Assembly: GCA_963839175.1 (NCBI GenBank)
Contig: CAWIUB010000028.1
Coordinates: 1-47,617 of the forward strand
Direction of reading: 5' to 3'
Origin: CAWIUB01 sp963839175
GTDB taxonomy: Bacteria; Actinomycetota; Actinomycetes; Mycobacteriales; Jatrophihabitantaceae
Length of the DNA stretch: 47,617 bases
Every line of letters starts with the position of its first letter. Positions within the stretch are counted from its first letter, which is position 1. This document shows, piece after piece, positions 19,124 through 28,303 of this stretch. Made by a program: the position numbers and the translations under genes. The notes under the pieces were generated by a model that searched no databases, was not told where the DNA came from, and saw nothing but the letters and a program-made list of their open reading frames with translations.

Positions 19124-20072
19124 GCCCCGACTAGTGCAGTTCGGTTGTCGGCGGTCGACCCGTACATCTCTAGCCACAGCCCTTGGCCGCGGACGACGAC
19201 CGCCGCCGAGCGTGCCGACCTATCGTGCGACCGAGTCCTACCGATCCCAGCCTCGCCGTACAGATCGACGCCCGCCGGCGACGAACCGGGACTGGCCTGC
19301 GCGGACCGGTCGGCCCAGCGACGTGGATGTCCGATGGCGTGACGGGCCTTCGTCCCAGTGCCCGGGCTACGAATTCCGTAGGGCCGACGGTAGGCGCCTC
19401 GGCGCCAGCGCGATGGATCACTTCCACCTGGATGGCGGCAGGGCAGTCGCCGGCGCGCCTCTAAGCACGGGAGCGGGATGGTGTACCGAACGACTTTGCC
19501 GGCGCCGGTCGGGCGTGCGCCCTATGCGAATGACAGCGACTCGACCAGATGGGAGCCCACGGCCATTCGGCGCGGCCGGATCGAAGTCGCGCCGGCGCAG
19601 CCGGCTGACCGCGCCATTGGAGATGTCGATAACAATCCGGTCGCCGACCCTCGGCGGAGCACGACGCCGATCCGGCCGGTGTCACACCCGCGTACGCAGA
19701 CAGGTGGCGCGCATATCGACGCCACAAGGACACATCCGACGCTGTGCAGTCGCGCACGGAATCGGCGATCATGTCGATCTTCGTTGTGGGCTTGGGCCTG
19801 GAGCTGCTGACGGAAGGTAGCCAGGCGAAGCTCGCGCTTGATCCGTCGGTCGGCGGGCGATGGTCGTCCATAGGAAAGCGCAGATCGATCTGTGGGCGGC
19901 CACCGTCAACCGCGCTGGAGTCAGCCGCCCCGAGGCGGGCGGCTGGTAGCCGTTATCGTTGGGTTCGGTGCAGCGATCGGCTCCCCCAGCCTCACCGCGC
20001 TGTCTGTTGCCTCTGCGCTCGGAGTTGGGCGCGGCGTACGGCGGTGACGCGCGTGGTTAGCCGTGCACGGCA
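19124..20072. other. Intergenic region of about 950 bp without a supported gene
   Basis: Long readings on both strands have shadow-like composition and no ribosome-binding sites. The start (CTAGTGCAGTTCGG at 19131-19144) resembles the terminus of the IS630 element at 38335. A minus-strand stretch at 19510-19690 (VGDRIVIDISNGAVSRLRRR) looks like decayed coding DNA. Nothing else was identified. Confidence 0.45.
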
Positions 20073-20078
20073 GCTAGC

Positions 20079-21951
20079 GGGAGTTTCCGGGCTTTCTTGA
20101 TCGTTTGACTGTTTCGCCTTACGGGTTGGGGTTTCGGGCGTGGCTGGTGTATTACCTAAGTCGGCTGGCTGGGGTGGTCAGCGGGTGGGGGCGTAGCGGG
20201 CGGTGTCGAAGATCTCGGCGAGTTGCTGCTGGACCGGGTCCATGTCGGTGAGTATGCGTTGCGCGCGGGGGCGTCCCTTGCCGCCGTCGTGGTAGAGCAG
20301 CACGGTCTCTTCGATGCCGGCGAGGGTGGCCAGTAGTTCGCGTACTGACATGTGGAGGCCGGCGTGCTCGGCCTGCCGGCGCATCAGGTGGGCGATGGTC
20401 AGGGCGAGCACGCAGTAGAACACGTGCACGCGGATCTTCTGCTCGGTCCAGTGGTGCATCGGTGCGAAGGAGACGACGTGTGGGTCTTTGAGTTGCCGGA
20501 ACCCGGATTCGACGCCGTTCTGGGAGCGGTAGCCGGCCACGACGTCGGCGGTGGTCCACTGCTCGCGGTTGGTGAACAGGATCCGTTTGCCGAACAGGCG
20601 ATCCTCGAGGCGTCGGCGGGCGCGGGTATCGGTGCGCCAGGACAGGCGCAACTCGGCGGGCTCGGTGCCGGTGAGGGTGGTGGTGATGACTTGGTTGACC
20701 CAGCGGGGTTTGCAGATCGTCGCGATCTCGGCCTGGACGGCGGCCTTGTCGCGGCGGGTGCGGCCGCGGGCCAGGCGGGCCTGCAACTCGCCGAGGCGGG
20801 CGCGGGTTTTGGCCAGGGTCTGGTCGAAACCGGCCGACTGTTTGGCGTGCAGGGTCGGTGAGTGGGTCAGCACCGCGCGGCGGGTCACCCCGAGCGCGGT
20901 GACGGTGGTGTCCACGCAGCCCAGCCCGGGGTAGCGCTGCCGGTCGACGGGTCGGTAGTCGCTGGCCGGGATGGCCAGCAGTTCGGGGTGCTGCGAGGGC
21001 GGTAGCGAGCCGACGAACCCCAGCCCGGAGGCTTCGATGAGTTCCTGGTTGTCCTGGGAGTTCTGTCCGGCGTCATAGACCACGGTCAGCGACTCCAGGC
21101 CCGCGACCAGTTGCCGGTAGCGGGTGCTCAGTTCGGTGATGACGGTGCCGAACTGGGTGACGTCGGGCCGGTCGCCGGCGTAGGCGTGCGAGAGCAGCGG
21201 TATCGCGCCGTCGGCGGTGACGACCAACGCGAGTCCGACCAGGCGCAGGTCGGTGCGTTTCTGCTTCGCCTTGCCGCGTTGGGCGATCGGCGCCTTCGGG
21301 TTGGCCGTGTCGATGTAGGTGGCGAAGTTGGTCATGTCCAGCATCAGCCCGGATAGGTCCAGCCCGAACTCGCTGACCATGCGCCGGCCCAGCTCGGCCT
21401 CGATGAGCTGAAGATCGGGCGCGTCGAGGCGGTCCATCGCGTCCCAGAACCGGCGGTGATCGGTCGCGGCCCTGGACAGGCGGGTGAACCGTGGCCCGGC
21501 GGTGCTGACCCACCAGTCGGCGAAGGCCAGCTTCGAGCAGGGCGCCACGATCCGGTTCGCGGTCGCCAGGGCGATGTAGGTGCCCACCGGCACCGTGGCG
21601 TTCGCGTGCCGCGGCGCCACCCGGTCGATCACCGCCGCCACGCCCAGCCGATCGAGCGTCGACCACACCGCGGCCAGGTCCCCGAAACGTTTGTGCTGGG
21701 TGCGGACCGGCTGTCCCGTCGGCGCGCCGGACAACTTGGCCGCGACCTCCTCGGCGCTGCCCAGGTACTGCTGGGACACGATCCGGGGCTTGCCGCCCAC
21801 CCGCGCCGACTCGACCAGGTAGTAGTACGTCTGGTTGCCCTGCCGCTTCCCCACAATAGAAGCCATATATAGGTAATACACTCTCGAGCCACGAATCCCA
21901 AGCACCACAAGGGCGTGTCGCACTGATCAACTACGAAGGCCGGAAACTCCC
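20079..21951 (-). mobile_element. IS1634-type insertion sequence, complete
   Basis: A 1,873-bp element bounded by perfect 12-bp inverted repeats GGGAGTTTCCGG (20079-20090) and CCGGAAACTCCC (21940-21951). It is flanked on both sides by GCTAGC (20073-20078 and 21952-21957). This is best read as a 6-bp target duplication at a palindromic site, although the palindrome could also belong to the repeats. It carries one intact transposase. The right target copy coincides with the TAG stop codon of the SDR pseudogene. The intact ends and ORF suggest recent movement. Confidence 0.85.
20178..21866 (-). CDS. IS1634-family (IS4 superfamily) DDE transposase
   Basis: The 562-residue product starts at ATG 21866 (ASIVGKRQGNQTYYYLVESA), the standard beginning of IS1634-like transposases. 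It contains GLMLDMTNFATYID (first catalytic Asp region), TVVYDAGQNSQDN (second Asp) and YRSQNGVESGFRQLKDPHVV (catalytic Glu in the YREKxxxE-like motif). It ends 99 nt inside the left terminus. There is no frame damage, unlike most mobile genes nearby. Confidence 0.92.
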   Translation of the reverse strand: MASIVGKRQGNQTYYYLVESARVGGKPRIVSQQYLGSAEEVAAKLSGAPTGQPVRTQHKRFGDLAAVWSTLDRLGVAAVIDRVAPRHANATVPVGTYIALATANRIVAPCSKLAFADWWVSTAGPRFTRLSRAATDHRRFWDAMDRLDAPDLQLIEAELGRRMVSEFGLDLSGLMLDMTNFATYIDTANPKAPIAQRGKAKQKRTDLRLVGLALVVTADGAIPLLSHAYAGDRPDVTQFGTVITELSTRYRQLVAGLESLTVVYDAGQNSQDNQELIEASGLGFVGSLPPSQHPELLAIPASDYRPVDRQRYPGLGCVDTTVTALGVTRRAVLTHSPTLHAKQSAGFDQTLAKTRARLGELQARLARGRTRRDKAAVQAEIATICKPRWVNQVITTTLTGTEPAELRLSWRTDTRARRRLEDRLFGKRILFTNREQWTTADVVAGYRSQNGVESGFRQLKDPHVVSFAPMHHWTEQKIRVHVFYCVLALTIAHLMRRQAEHAGLHMSVRELLATLAGIEETVLLYHDGGKGRPRAQRILTDMDPVQQQLAEIFDTARYAPTR

Positions 21952-21952
21952 G

Positions 21953-22406
21953 CTAGCTGGCTGGCGTCTTGATCGACACCTGCCACAGGTGAGCGGCGGC
22001 GTCGTGGTCGAGGGCATACTCGGCAACGCCGTTGCGGGCGCTCAGCGTCCGACCTTGGCCTCGTTGCAATCCTCGAAATGGGGGCCGCCGATGCCGTCGA
22101 GCAACGGCGAGGTCGCGACGAGCACGGACGTTGCGGCGCCGTGCTCAGTTGTCTTCCACTTCAGACCGGCTCCTTCTGCGGCGGCGCGCAGTCGGTTGAG
22201 CTCCTCATCGCAGACGTAACGCTGCAGGTTCGTGCGGATGCCGCCCGGCCTCAGTGCGTTGGCGGTGATCCCGTCGTCGGCCCACTGCGTGCGGGCCTGG
22301 ACGGCGAACAACACATTTGCGGTCTTGGACTGCCCGTAGGCCGACCACGGCTCGTACGCGCCGCGCTGGAAGTGCGCGCTGGAAGTGAATGTCGTCGAAC
22401 ACAACG
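21953..22406 (-). pseudogene. Short-chain dehydrogenase/reductase remnant
   Basis: The C-terminal half of an NAD(P)-dependent SDR of the retinol-dehydrogenase-like type. It reads VVFDDIHF, then after a frame change AYEPWSAYGQSKTANVLFAV with the YxxxK catalytic pair. GITANALRPGGIRTNLQRYV follows, then GGPHFEDCNEA, and after another frame change GVAEYALDHDAAAHLWQVS to the TAG at 21953-21955. The first break is an exact 13-bp tandem duplication (22362-22374 and 22375-22387). The Rossmann N-terminal half is absent or unrecognisable beyond 22406. The stop lies in the GCTAGC target of the adjacent IS. Confidence 0.75.
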
Positions 22407-22689
22407 GTTGCGCGCCCTGGACAAGCGCTGGCTGCCCTGGCTGAACTCGGAGCTCGCAACGCTTGAGCTGTCCCTCGAGCAGGCCGAGCAGGACGACGGA
22501 ATTCGGCTGCGCCGGCACCCAGACCCGGCACATCCTCGAATTCGCCGACCGCCCGGTGCTCGTCGTCGCGTCCTCACAGCGCTGAGCCAGCGGCCGAGGC
22601 GCGGTCATCCTCGACCGGGCCGTTGGTCCTGCGTAGATCGGGATGAACGTTCCTGCCGCGCGGCGCGCGCGGCTGCGAGTGTCGTTGTC

Positions 22690-22995
22690 ATGACAGCGAT
22701 GCCCTGGCACCCGTCTCAAGGCCTGCGGACGGCGATCGAGCCGGCCGCGAACGCTCCCGACGTTCCCGGTGACGACCTGATCGGCAGCACCTCGGCGCGG
22801 ATCACGAGCCAGCGGGCAGACTGCTGCATCGCGCGTGCGGCGTACCTGGTGGTGCTGCGTGCCGGCCGCGTCAGGCCGCACGCTGCCGAGCTGCTGCTGT
22901 GCGGACACCACTACCGCGCGTCGGCGGACAACCTCGTCAAGGCCCGGGCTGCGGTGTACGACCCCGACAACCATCTCCTCACGTCCGGCTGCTGA
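22690..22995 (+). CDS. DUF7455-like small zinc-binding protein
   Basis: The 101-residue product has a C-terminal core like the actinobacterial DUF7455 family. ADCCIARAAYLVVLRAGR is followed by AAELLLCGHHYRASADNLVK, where the Cys pair and CGHH would bind zinc. The N-terminal 35 residues are not typical, and no good ribosome-binding site precedes ATG 22690 or the alternative ATG 22699. The expected CxxC is changed to CCIA here, so metal binding may be impaired. It stands between two pseudogenes. Confidence 0.5.
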   Translation: MTAMPWHPSQGLRTAIEPAANAPDVPGDDLIGSTSARITSQRADCCIARAAYLVVLRAGRVRPHAAELLLCGHHYRASADNLVKARAAVYDPDNHLLTSGC

Positions 22996-23074
22996 TCGAC
23001 GTCGCCGCACTCGCGAGAAGGTTCCTCGCCGGTCGTCGGAGCCGATCACGCCGACGCACTGGTGAGCGTCCCGT

Positions 23075-24271
23075 TCAGGCCGGTGCGGTCTGGCCGTGCC
23101 AGCCCAACTCGGCCAGCCGGGCCGCGCGCACCAGCTCGGTGCTGGTGATCACGCCGATCGGGCGGTTCTCGGCGGCGGTCACGACGGCGATGCCGCCGTG
23201 CAGGCGCATCGGGGGTGACGATGTCGGCGAGCAGCGCGTCGTGCGGCACGACCATCGGGCGGGGACGGCGCGTGACGTCGCGGATGCGGGTGTCTGCCCG
23301 GTGCTCGGCGGGGACCGGCTCGAGGTCGGCCAAGGTGACAGCGCCGCTGGCCTGTCCACCGAAGTCCACCAGCAGGAACACCGGCTGGGCGGCCTGGTCG
23401 GGCGTGAGCTGGGCGAGCAACTGCTGCACGGTCCACCATTCGGCCACGACGACCCGTGCCGGGGTCATCACGTCCTCGGCGCGCAGTCCGCGCAGCCGGT
23501 CCACGCGGGCGGACTCGGCCTCGGCTGCCGCGCCGGACATGATGAACCAGCCGATCAACGCCAGCCAAAGACCGGCGAAGCCGCCGGCCAGGAACTCGAG
23601 GAAGCCGAGCGCGACGAGCAGGATGCCGAGCGTGCGCCCGGCCACAGCGGCGCTTCGCTCGGCGCTTGCCCGGTCGCGGTAGTGCCGCCACAGCAGCGCC
23701 CGCAGCAGCCGCCCGCCGTCCAGCGGTGCACCGGGAAGCAGGTTGAACACGCCCAGCAGCACACTGATGCCGGCCAGCCAAGCCAGCGCCGCGCCGAGCA
23801 GCCCCGAGCCGCCGACCGCCCAGGCGAGCAGCGCACTGACCGCCCCCACGCCCAGGCTGGTCAACGGGCCGGCGAGCGCGACGAGGGCGTCCGCGCGCGG
23901 CGTCGGTGATTGCCCGCCGAGGTCGGTCATCCCGCCCAGCGCCCACAGCGTGATCCGCCGAACCGGCATGCGGTAGTGCCGGGCCACGACGGCGTGAGCC
24001 AGCTCGTGCGCCAACACCGTCACCGCGAACACCGCCGCCGTCAGGCTGCCGGCCAGCCAGTACGCGAGCGAACCGCGTCCGGGGCCGGCAGCGCCGAGAC
24101 AGCCAGCACGTCGGCGAACAGGGCGAGCGTGACGAGCACCGACCAGTGCCCGCAGACGGTCACCCCACCCCACCGGCCCAGCGGCAGACAGTGCCGCAAC
24201 CGCACCCCAGGAGGCTTCTCCGGCTGACCGCCGGCAGCGTTGCCATGCCGGCTGGTGACAGGCGCGCTCAT
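23075..24271 (-). pseudogene. Site-2 protease (M50 family, with C-terminal CBS-like part), two frameshifts
   Basis: A membrane zinc metalloprotease of the M50B/Rip3-like type. The N-terminus from ATG 24271 (SAPVTSRHGNAAGG, then LGRWGGVTVCGHWSVLVTLA) is in one frame. The catalytic HELAH (about 24010) and NLLPGAPLDGGRLLRAL (about 23725) are in a second. The C-terminal CBS-like part (RAEDVMTPARVVVAEW onward) stays in the second frame until a G5 run at 23211-23215. The end, GGIAVVTAAENRPIGVITST to the stop at 23075, is in a third. The indels are at about 24075-24085 and in the G5 run. All catalytic motifs survive, so assembly error in a functional gene is quite possible. Confidence 0.8.
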
Positions 24272-24422
24272 CGGCGATGCACCTCCAGCCCGCTCGCCGA
24301 CCTCGACTCGACGATTCCAGTCCACCTCTGGAATCCGTGTCGCCACAGGGGCGAAGGTCTGCCGCATGGTGGGCCTTCCGGCAAGACCGGCCGGACCGCG
24401 CGAAACATCCCGACCGGTCTGG

Positions 24423-24938
24423 TCACTCCGTGATGTCGGCCGACTGTCCCTGGACCGCTGTGATGTCCGCGGACGCGGTCGCGAACAGCCGGTCGGAGAG
24501 GCGGCGGAGCGCGCGGGCGACCGCGATCTCGTCACCGATCTCGGGCACGGCCACGTCGGTCGGGTTCCGGCGGGCAGCACCGTTCGCGTCCAGCCGCTGC
24601 GGCGCCTCGGCGACAAGAACCGCGTGCGCCGTCGTGTTGTCCGCGGCCTCGTACAGCTCGATGTCCACCCGCCAGGTGCGAACGTCCGGGCTCGCCACCG
24701 GCGCGGCGGGCGGCGGACCCTGGCCCTCGGCGGGCGTTGCCACCTCGGGTAGGTGCGCCGCGCTGACGTGGGCGTCGCTGCCCGGGAAGAAGAGTCCGGT
24801 GGTGCCGTCGTCGGACCAGCGCACGACGTAAGGTGGCCCGCCGGCAGGGCCGCGGATCTCGACGATCTCGCCGTCGCGGATCACCCCAGCGGTGGTCGGC
24901 GCGGCGACGATGATGTGGTCACCTGCTCGAGCCTTCAT
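24423..24938 (-). CDS. DUF1918-DUF1876 fusion protein
   Basis: The 171-residue product joins two actinobacterial domains. The N-terminal DUF1918 SH3-like barrel (about residues 1-60) has KARAGDHIIVAAPTT, then GPPYVVRWSDDGTTGLFFPG. The C-terminal DUF1876 dsRBD-like domain (about 88-165) has WRVDIELYEAADNTTAHAVL, then ARRNPTDVAVPEIGDEIAVA. These domains usually occur as separate small proteins, so the fusion is somewhat unusual. A GGTGG site lies before ATG 24938. Its function is unknown, possibly stress-linked. An htpX fragment lies immediately upstream and reads through in frame from about 25130. Confidence 0.85.
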   Translation of the reverse strand: MKARAGDHIIVAAPTTAGVIRDGEIVEIRGPAGGPPYVVRWSDDGTTGLFFPGSDAHVSAAHLPEVATPAEGQGPPPAAPVASPDVRTWRVDIELYEAADNTTAHAVLVAEAPQRLDANGAARRNPTDVAVPEIGDEIAVARALRRLSDRLFATASADITAVQGQSADITE

Positions 24939-25042
24939 GACATCCACCTTTCGACGATCACACCGATGCTGGAGATCGAATCCAGCCAAGCGCGGCCCGG
25001 ATCGCGCTACCAGATGCGAAGGTCCCGACCTCCGGCGAGCGA

Positions 25043-25325
25043 TCACACGGACAGGCGCCTGAACCATCCGTTCGAGGGCGGCGATGCGCTCGGCGATCGG
25101 CGGGTGCGTGTCGAAGAGGCGATGGATGCGGCGTGATGCTGCAGCGGGTCGTCGATGCACATCGGCGCGGTGGCCTGGTTCACCTTCGCCAGCGGGATGT
25201 CGTTGTCCTGCAGCGTGCGCAGCGCGCGGATCACGCCGGCGCGGTTGCCGGTGAGCCCGACGCTGCTGGCATCGGTGAGCGATTCGCGGCGCCGGGAGGG
25301 GGAGGATCGCCGAGGAGGAAGCGTG
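25043..25325 (-). pseudogene. htpX: HtpX-like M48 metalloprotease, C-terminal fragment
   Basis: About 90 codons of the C-terminal part of HtpX, a membrane heat-shock protease. It reads SRRRESLTDASSVGLTGNRA, then VIRALRTLQDNDIPLAKVNQ and TAPMCIDDPLQHH. The frame then changes at about 25135 to RLFDTHPPIAERIAALERMV. The HEXXH active site and the membrane domains are missing. Upstream of about 25325 the sequence is unrelated. The second frame has no stop and runs on into the DUF1918 gene. Confidence 0.7.
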
Positions 25326-25588
25326 CACTTGTAGCGCGACATCACCGGCCGCCGGGCTGCGGACGGCGGAGCAACCTGGCCCCCGATCCAGGCACCCATC
25401 CGGCCGCCTGCCAACCGGTACGTCCAGTTGGTCGCCCCGGCCAGCGACGGATCAACCCTGCACCTGCCCGCAATCAACAGCGACACCCGCGGCGACACCC
25501 GCCCAGCATCGGCGACGGACGAAGCCGCTATCGTCTAGTCGAGGCCGGTATGCCGCGCCCCGCCGGAAGCCGGCCCGCCGAGCCTCGG

Positions 25589-25891
25589 CTACGCGCTGGC
25601 GAGGGGACGGATCTCGTCGAGCACGCCGGCGAGCCGGTCGCGTTCGACCTCGAGGTCATAGCGTCCCTGGAGGTTCATCCAGAAGCGCTCGGAGGTTCCG
25701 AAGTAGCGGGCGAGCCGTAGCGCGGTGTCCGCGCTGATGCGCCGCGTGCCGTGCACGATCTCGTTGATTCGACGCGGCGGTACACCAATCGCGACCGCGA
25801 GCTTGTGCTGGGTGACGCCCAGCGGGGTGAGGTACTCCTCGGCGAGGATCTCGCCAGGATGGATCGGTACCAGGGCCGCGGTGGTGCTCAT
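25589..25891 (-). CDS. higA: HigA-family antitoxin
   Basis: The 100-residue protein has the XRE-type helix-turn-helix of HigA antitoxins: IHPGEILAEEYLTPLGVTQH, then LAVAIGVPPRRINEIVHGTR. The tail ADTALRLARYFGTSERFWMN is typical. It would neutralise HigB and repress the operon by binding the palindrome at 26200-26216. It starts 16 nt after the higB stop codon on the same strand, the usual toxin-first HigBA order. Confidence 0.92.
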   Translation of the reverse strand: MSTTAALVPIHPGEILAEEYLTPLGVTQHKLAVAIGVPPRRINEIVHGTRRISADTALRLARYFGTSERFWMNLQGRYDLEVERDRLAGVLDEIRPLASA

Positions 25892-25907
25892 GTTGTCGAT
25901 CCTCCTC

Positions 25908-26189
25908 TCAGTGGTAGTCGACGATCTCGATGTCTTCTGGTCCTGCCGGCGTCCAGCGGAAGCAGATCCGCCACTGCTGGTTCACCCTGATGCTGTACTG
26001 CCCGACCCGATCCCCGCGCAGCTTCTCCAGCCGGTTCCCCGGAGGCACATTCGTGTCATCGAGGGTCTCCGCGGCATCGAGAATCAGCAGCTTGCGTAGC
26101 GCCGCGCGTTGAGTGGATGGGTCGAGCCGGCGTGAGCGCTCGCGTCGCCACACTCGCTCGGTGTCCTTGTCAGCGAACGAACGCAACAC
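25908..26189 (-). CDS. higB: HigB-family (RelE/ParE fold) toxin
   Basis: The 93-residue toxin matches the HigB mRNA-interferase fold: MLRSFADKDTERVWRRERSR, then PPGNRLEKLRGDRVGQYSIR and NQQWRICFRWTPAGPEDIEI ending in VDYH. Conserved Arg, Trp and the C-terminal His are present. Start GTG 26189 lies 10 nt downstream of an operator palindrome. With higA it forms a complete toxin-antitoxin module near several relics, which fits a role in holding mobile DNA, though this is inference. Confidence 0.92.
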   Translation of the reverse strand: MLRSFADKDTERVWRRERSRRLDPSTQRAALRKLLILDAAETLDDTNVPPGNRLEKLRGDRVGQYSIRVNQQWRICFRWTPAGPEDIEIVDYH

Positions 26190-26199
26190 ACTTCACAGC

Positions 26200-26216
26200 A
26201 TAACGCATCGCGTTAT
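26200..26216 (-). promoter_or_regulatory. HigA operator and higBA promoter region
   Basis: ATAACGC-ATC-GCGTTAT is a perfect 7-bp inverted repeat with a 3-bp spacer, 10 nt upstream of the higB GTG. A further half site CGTTAT lies at 26227-26232. Reading on the minus strand, TATAAC/TAATAA-like -10 sequences overlap it, as expected for autorepression by HigA. Confidence 0.7.
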
Positions 26217-26448
26217 TACCGCGCTACGTTATACCGACAGGCGGGCGGGCCGAACAGACGACGCGTCTCGTCGGCTCGCGGCCGTGACGGATACCCATCA
26301 GTCGCGTGTCACAACGGACCGCCTGCGGGCACCGCCCGCGAGGCTCCGTCAAACGAGACGATCAAGATCACCCGACGATGGTGCGGCTGCGCCGTGCCGG
26401 CCGCGCCCTGCCGGGCGTTCGGTCACCGGGACAGCTGAAGCGGGGCGA

Positions 26449-26889
26449 TCATTGGCCGGCGGCGCGACGGGCGGCGGCGACAACCGGGTTGTCGCCGGCC
26501 GACCACGCAACTTCCCAGAAGTTGCCCTCCGGGTCAGCGAAGTAGGCGTCCCGGCCCTCGAAAAACTCCGCGGCGACCGGCTCCTTCGTAACGCGTGCCC
26601 CGGCCGCGCGAGCCCGCTCGGTCAGCTCGTCCACATCCTCAGGCCGGTCGACGCTAATGATGACCGAACTGCGGATGCCTCCACGTCCGCGTTCCGGCGT
26701 GGCGTGAGCGTCCCGACCCAGGTCGTCAGCGCCGAACAGCGCGAGCAACGCGCCACGAAGCTCGAACACCACGAACTCGTCGGTATCCAGCACCAGCGGC
26801 CAGCCAAGACGGCGGTAGAAGTCACGCTCGCCCGCGACGTCCGAGACGCCGAGCGTGATGATGTTCGCGAGCGGCAGCTCCTGATCCAT
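26449..26889 (-). CDS. VOC/glyoxalase superfamily protein
   Basis: The 146-residue product has the paired beta-alpha-beta-beta-beta units of the VOC fold: LPLANIITLGVSDVAGERDF, YRRLGWPLVLDTDEFVVFEL, then after a Gly-rich linker SSVIISVDRPEDVDELTERA and DAYFADPEGNFWEVAW. DPEGNFWEV is the classic C-terminal motif carrying a metal-ligand Glu. The substrate is unknown, and such genes are annotated as glyoxalase or bleomycin-resistance-like. It is intact and divergent from the TIGR03086 gene. Confidence 0.88.
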   Translation of the reverse strand: MDQELPLANIITLGVSDVAGERDFYRRLGWPLVLDTDEFVVFELRGALLALFGADDLGRDAHATPERGRGGIRSSVIISVDRPEDVDELTERARAAGARVTKEPVAAEFFEGRDAYFADPEGNFWEVAWSAGDNPVVAAARRAAGQ

Positions 26890-27047
26890 CGGCTCATCGT
26901 CGCGCGTAGGTCCGACAACGCACCGTTCCCACTGCGGGATCTAACGGGCACATGTCCTGGTCGTGGGTGGTCGGCCAGGCGGTGGGCCGGACGGGCCCGG
27001 TTGATGACCTCCCGGTGACCGGGCTCCGCGGCGCTAGCCTGCAGGAC

Positions 27048-27603
27048 GTGGAGTTGATCGACGCAGCGTCAGCGGAGTTCGAACGGGTCGTGCGTCAACT
27101 GCCCGCAGACGCATGGGATCGGCCGACGCCGTCGGAGATCTCGGTACGCGAGTTGATTGAGCACGTCGTGGTGGGGAACCGCTTCACCGCGCTGCTGCTG
27201 GCAGGCGTTGATCGCGACGAGGCTCGGACCATGCTCACAGGTGATCAGCTCGGAGATGATCCAGTCGCTGCCGTGGTTGAGTCGGCGCGACGCCAAGCGC
27301 AGGCGTTCGCCGCGACGCCGCCCGGGCAGCCCGTCGCCGGCCCAAGACGGCGACATCCCCGCCAGTGCGTTCCTGCGGTTGCGTCTCGTTGACCTGGTGG
27401 TCCACGCGTGGGACCTGCTCCGTGCCGCGCGGTTCGACGAGACCCTTGATCCGCGAATTGTTGTCGAGCTAATGAAGGTGGTCGAGCCGCACTTGGACGA
27501 CATGCTCGCCTTCGGGGCGTACGGCGCAGGTCCGAGCGGCACACTGCCTGCCGATGCCTCACCGCAGAGTCGGCTGCTCGACTGGTTCGGACGACGGCCA
27601 TAG
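27048..27603 (+). pseudogene. TIGR03086-type mycothiol-dependent isomerase-like protein, frameshifted
   Basis: A protein of about 185 residues of the DinB-like, mycothiol-associated TIGR03086 family. It starts at GTG 27048 (ELIDAASAEFERVVRQLPAD), with PSEISVRELIEHVVVGNRFT carrying the metal-ligand His. The frame breaks at about 27335-27350. It resumes as AQDGDIPASAFLRLRLVDLV, then HAWDLLRAARFDETLD with the second ligand His, to the stop at 27603. TAGCCT at 27035-27040 and a 7-nt gap give a leaderless promoter. All expected motifs remain, so a base error is possible. Confidence 0.75.
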
Positions 27604-27990
27604 CCGATGTCACCGACCGCCCAGGAGACGATCCCCTTCTGTGATGTCAGCGGGAATCGACGACACAACCGAGCGCACATAACGACGACCTCCCGCCGAA
27701 GATCGCCGCGCAAGGGGGAGTACGTATTCGGCGTACCCGGACACTTGCGTGATGACGACTTTGTGAGGTGCGCGGCGTCGGCGTTCACAGTGCGTACGCA
27801 ATCAAAGATCGCCGTGGGAAGGTGACGGCCTGGCCGCGCGCGAGCTGATCGCACCACGGAGACAAGCGCGGCAAAGGATCTCCGCGGCGGTGACTTCGCC
27901 TGTAGCCGTTCCAGCATGCATTGACCAGGTCGAGCGCTCCCCTCGGCTAAGAGGCGCGCGGGGAGTGCTTGGTGCGAGGCGTGGGGCGGG
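27604..27990. other. Intergenic region with a terminator-like hairpin
   Basis: No gene is supported. AGCGCTCCCC (27933-27942) pairs with GGGGAGTGCT (27960-27969) through 10 bp with one G-T pair, and a smaller CCTC/GAGG stem lies inside the loop. It lies between convergent genes and could end the minus-strand gene at 27991. Confidence 0.4.
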
Positions 27991-28224
27991 CTACTGCCGC
28001 TCCGCGTGGTGGTCGAGCCAGTTGCGCGTGATGTGCACGACGAGCGCGGCGTAGACGGCGATGTCGAAGGCGATGTCGATCGCCGGGCCGGTCGCCGTCG
28101 TCGCCACGTCGAGGACGTAGGTGGTGAAGCCGAGGAAGCCGAGGATCTTGAGCACCGGGAGCGCGCGACGCAGGCGACGCGTGATTCCCGGGTGCTCCGG
28201 GCTGGTCAGCATTCTCGCTCGCAT
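27991..28224 (-). CDS. Small membrane protein
   Basis: The 77-residue product has a basic N-terminus and two hydrophobic helices (about residues 24-44 and 48-66) and ends in a charged tail. ATG 28224 overlaps the first base of the 62-bp operator-like element at 28224-28285, so transcription probably starts inside that element. It is divergent from the HTH gene at 28304. Function is unknown. It marks the left edge of the accessory block. Confidence 0.6.
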   Translation of the reverse strand: MRARMLTSPEHPGITRRLRRALPVLKILGFLGFTTYVLDVATTATGPAIDIAFDIAVYAALVVHITRNWLDHHAERQ

Positions 28225-28285
28225 GCCAATATATTAGGCCAACTATTTTGGCATAGCAAGCGATTTGGCCTACTCGGTAGGCCCA
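28224..28285. promoter_or_regulatory. 62-bp operator-like element, copy A
   Basis: AT-rich relative to its surroundings, with five GCCAA/TTGGC-type words, including TTAGGCCAA near 28234 and TTGGCCTA-CTCGG-TAGGCC as an inverted repeat at the right. It aligns without gaps to 31936-31997 (47 of 62 bases identical by eye). It lies between divergent genes and covers the expected -35 of the HTH gene (-10 TACGGT 28292-28297, 6 nt before GTG 28304). Confidence 0.6.
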
Positions 28286-28303
28286 GGGTGATACGGTGCC
28301 GGC

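Noticed and set aside
19134..19820. A 228-codon plus-strand ORF
   Set aside because: It has Arg/Pro-rich shadow-like composition, no ribosome-binding site and no recognisable family.
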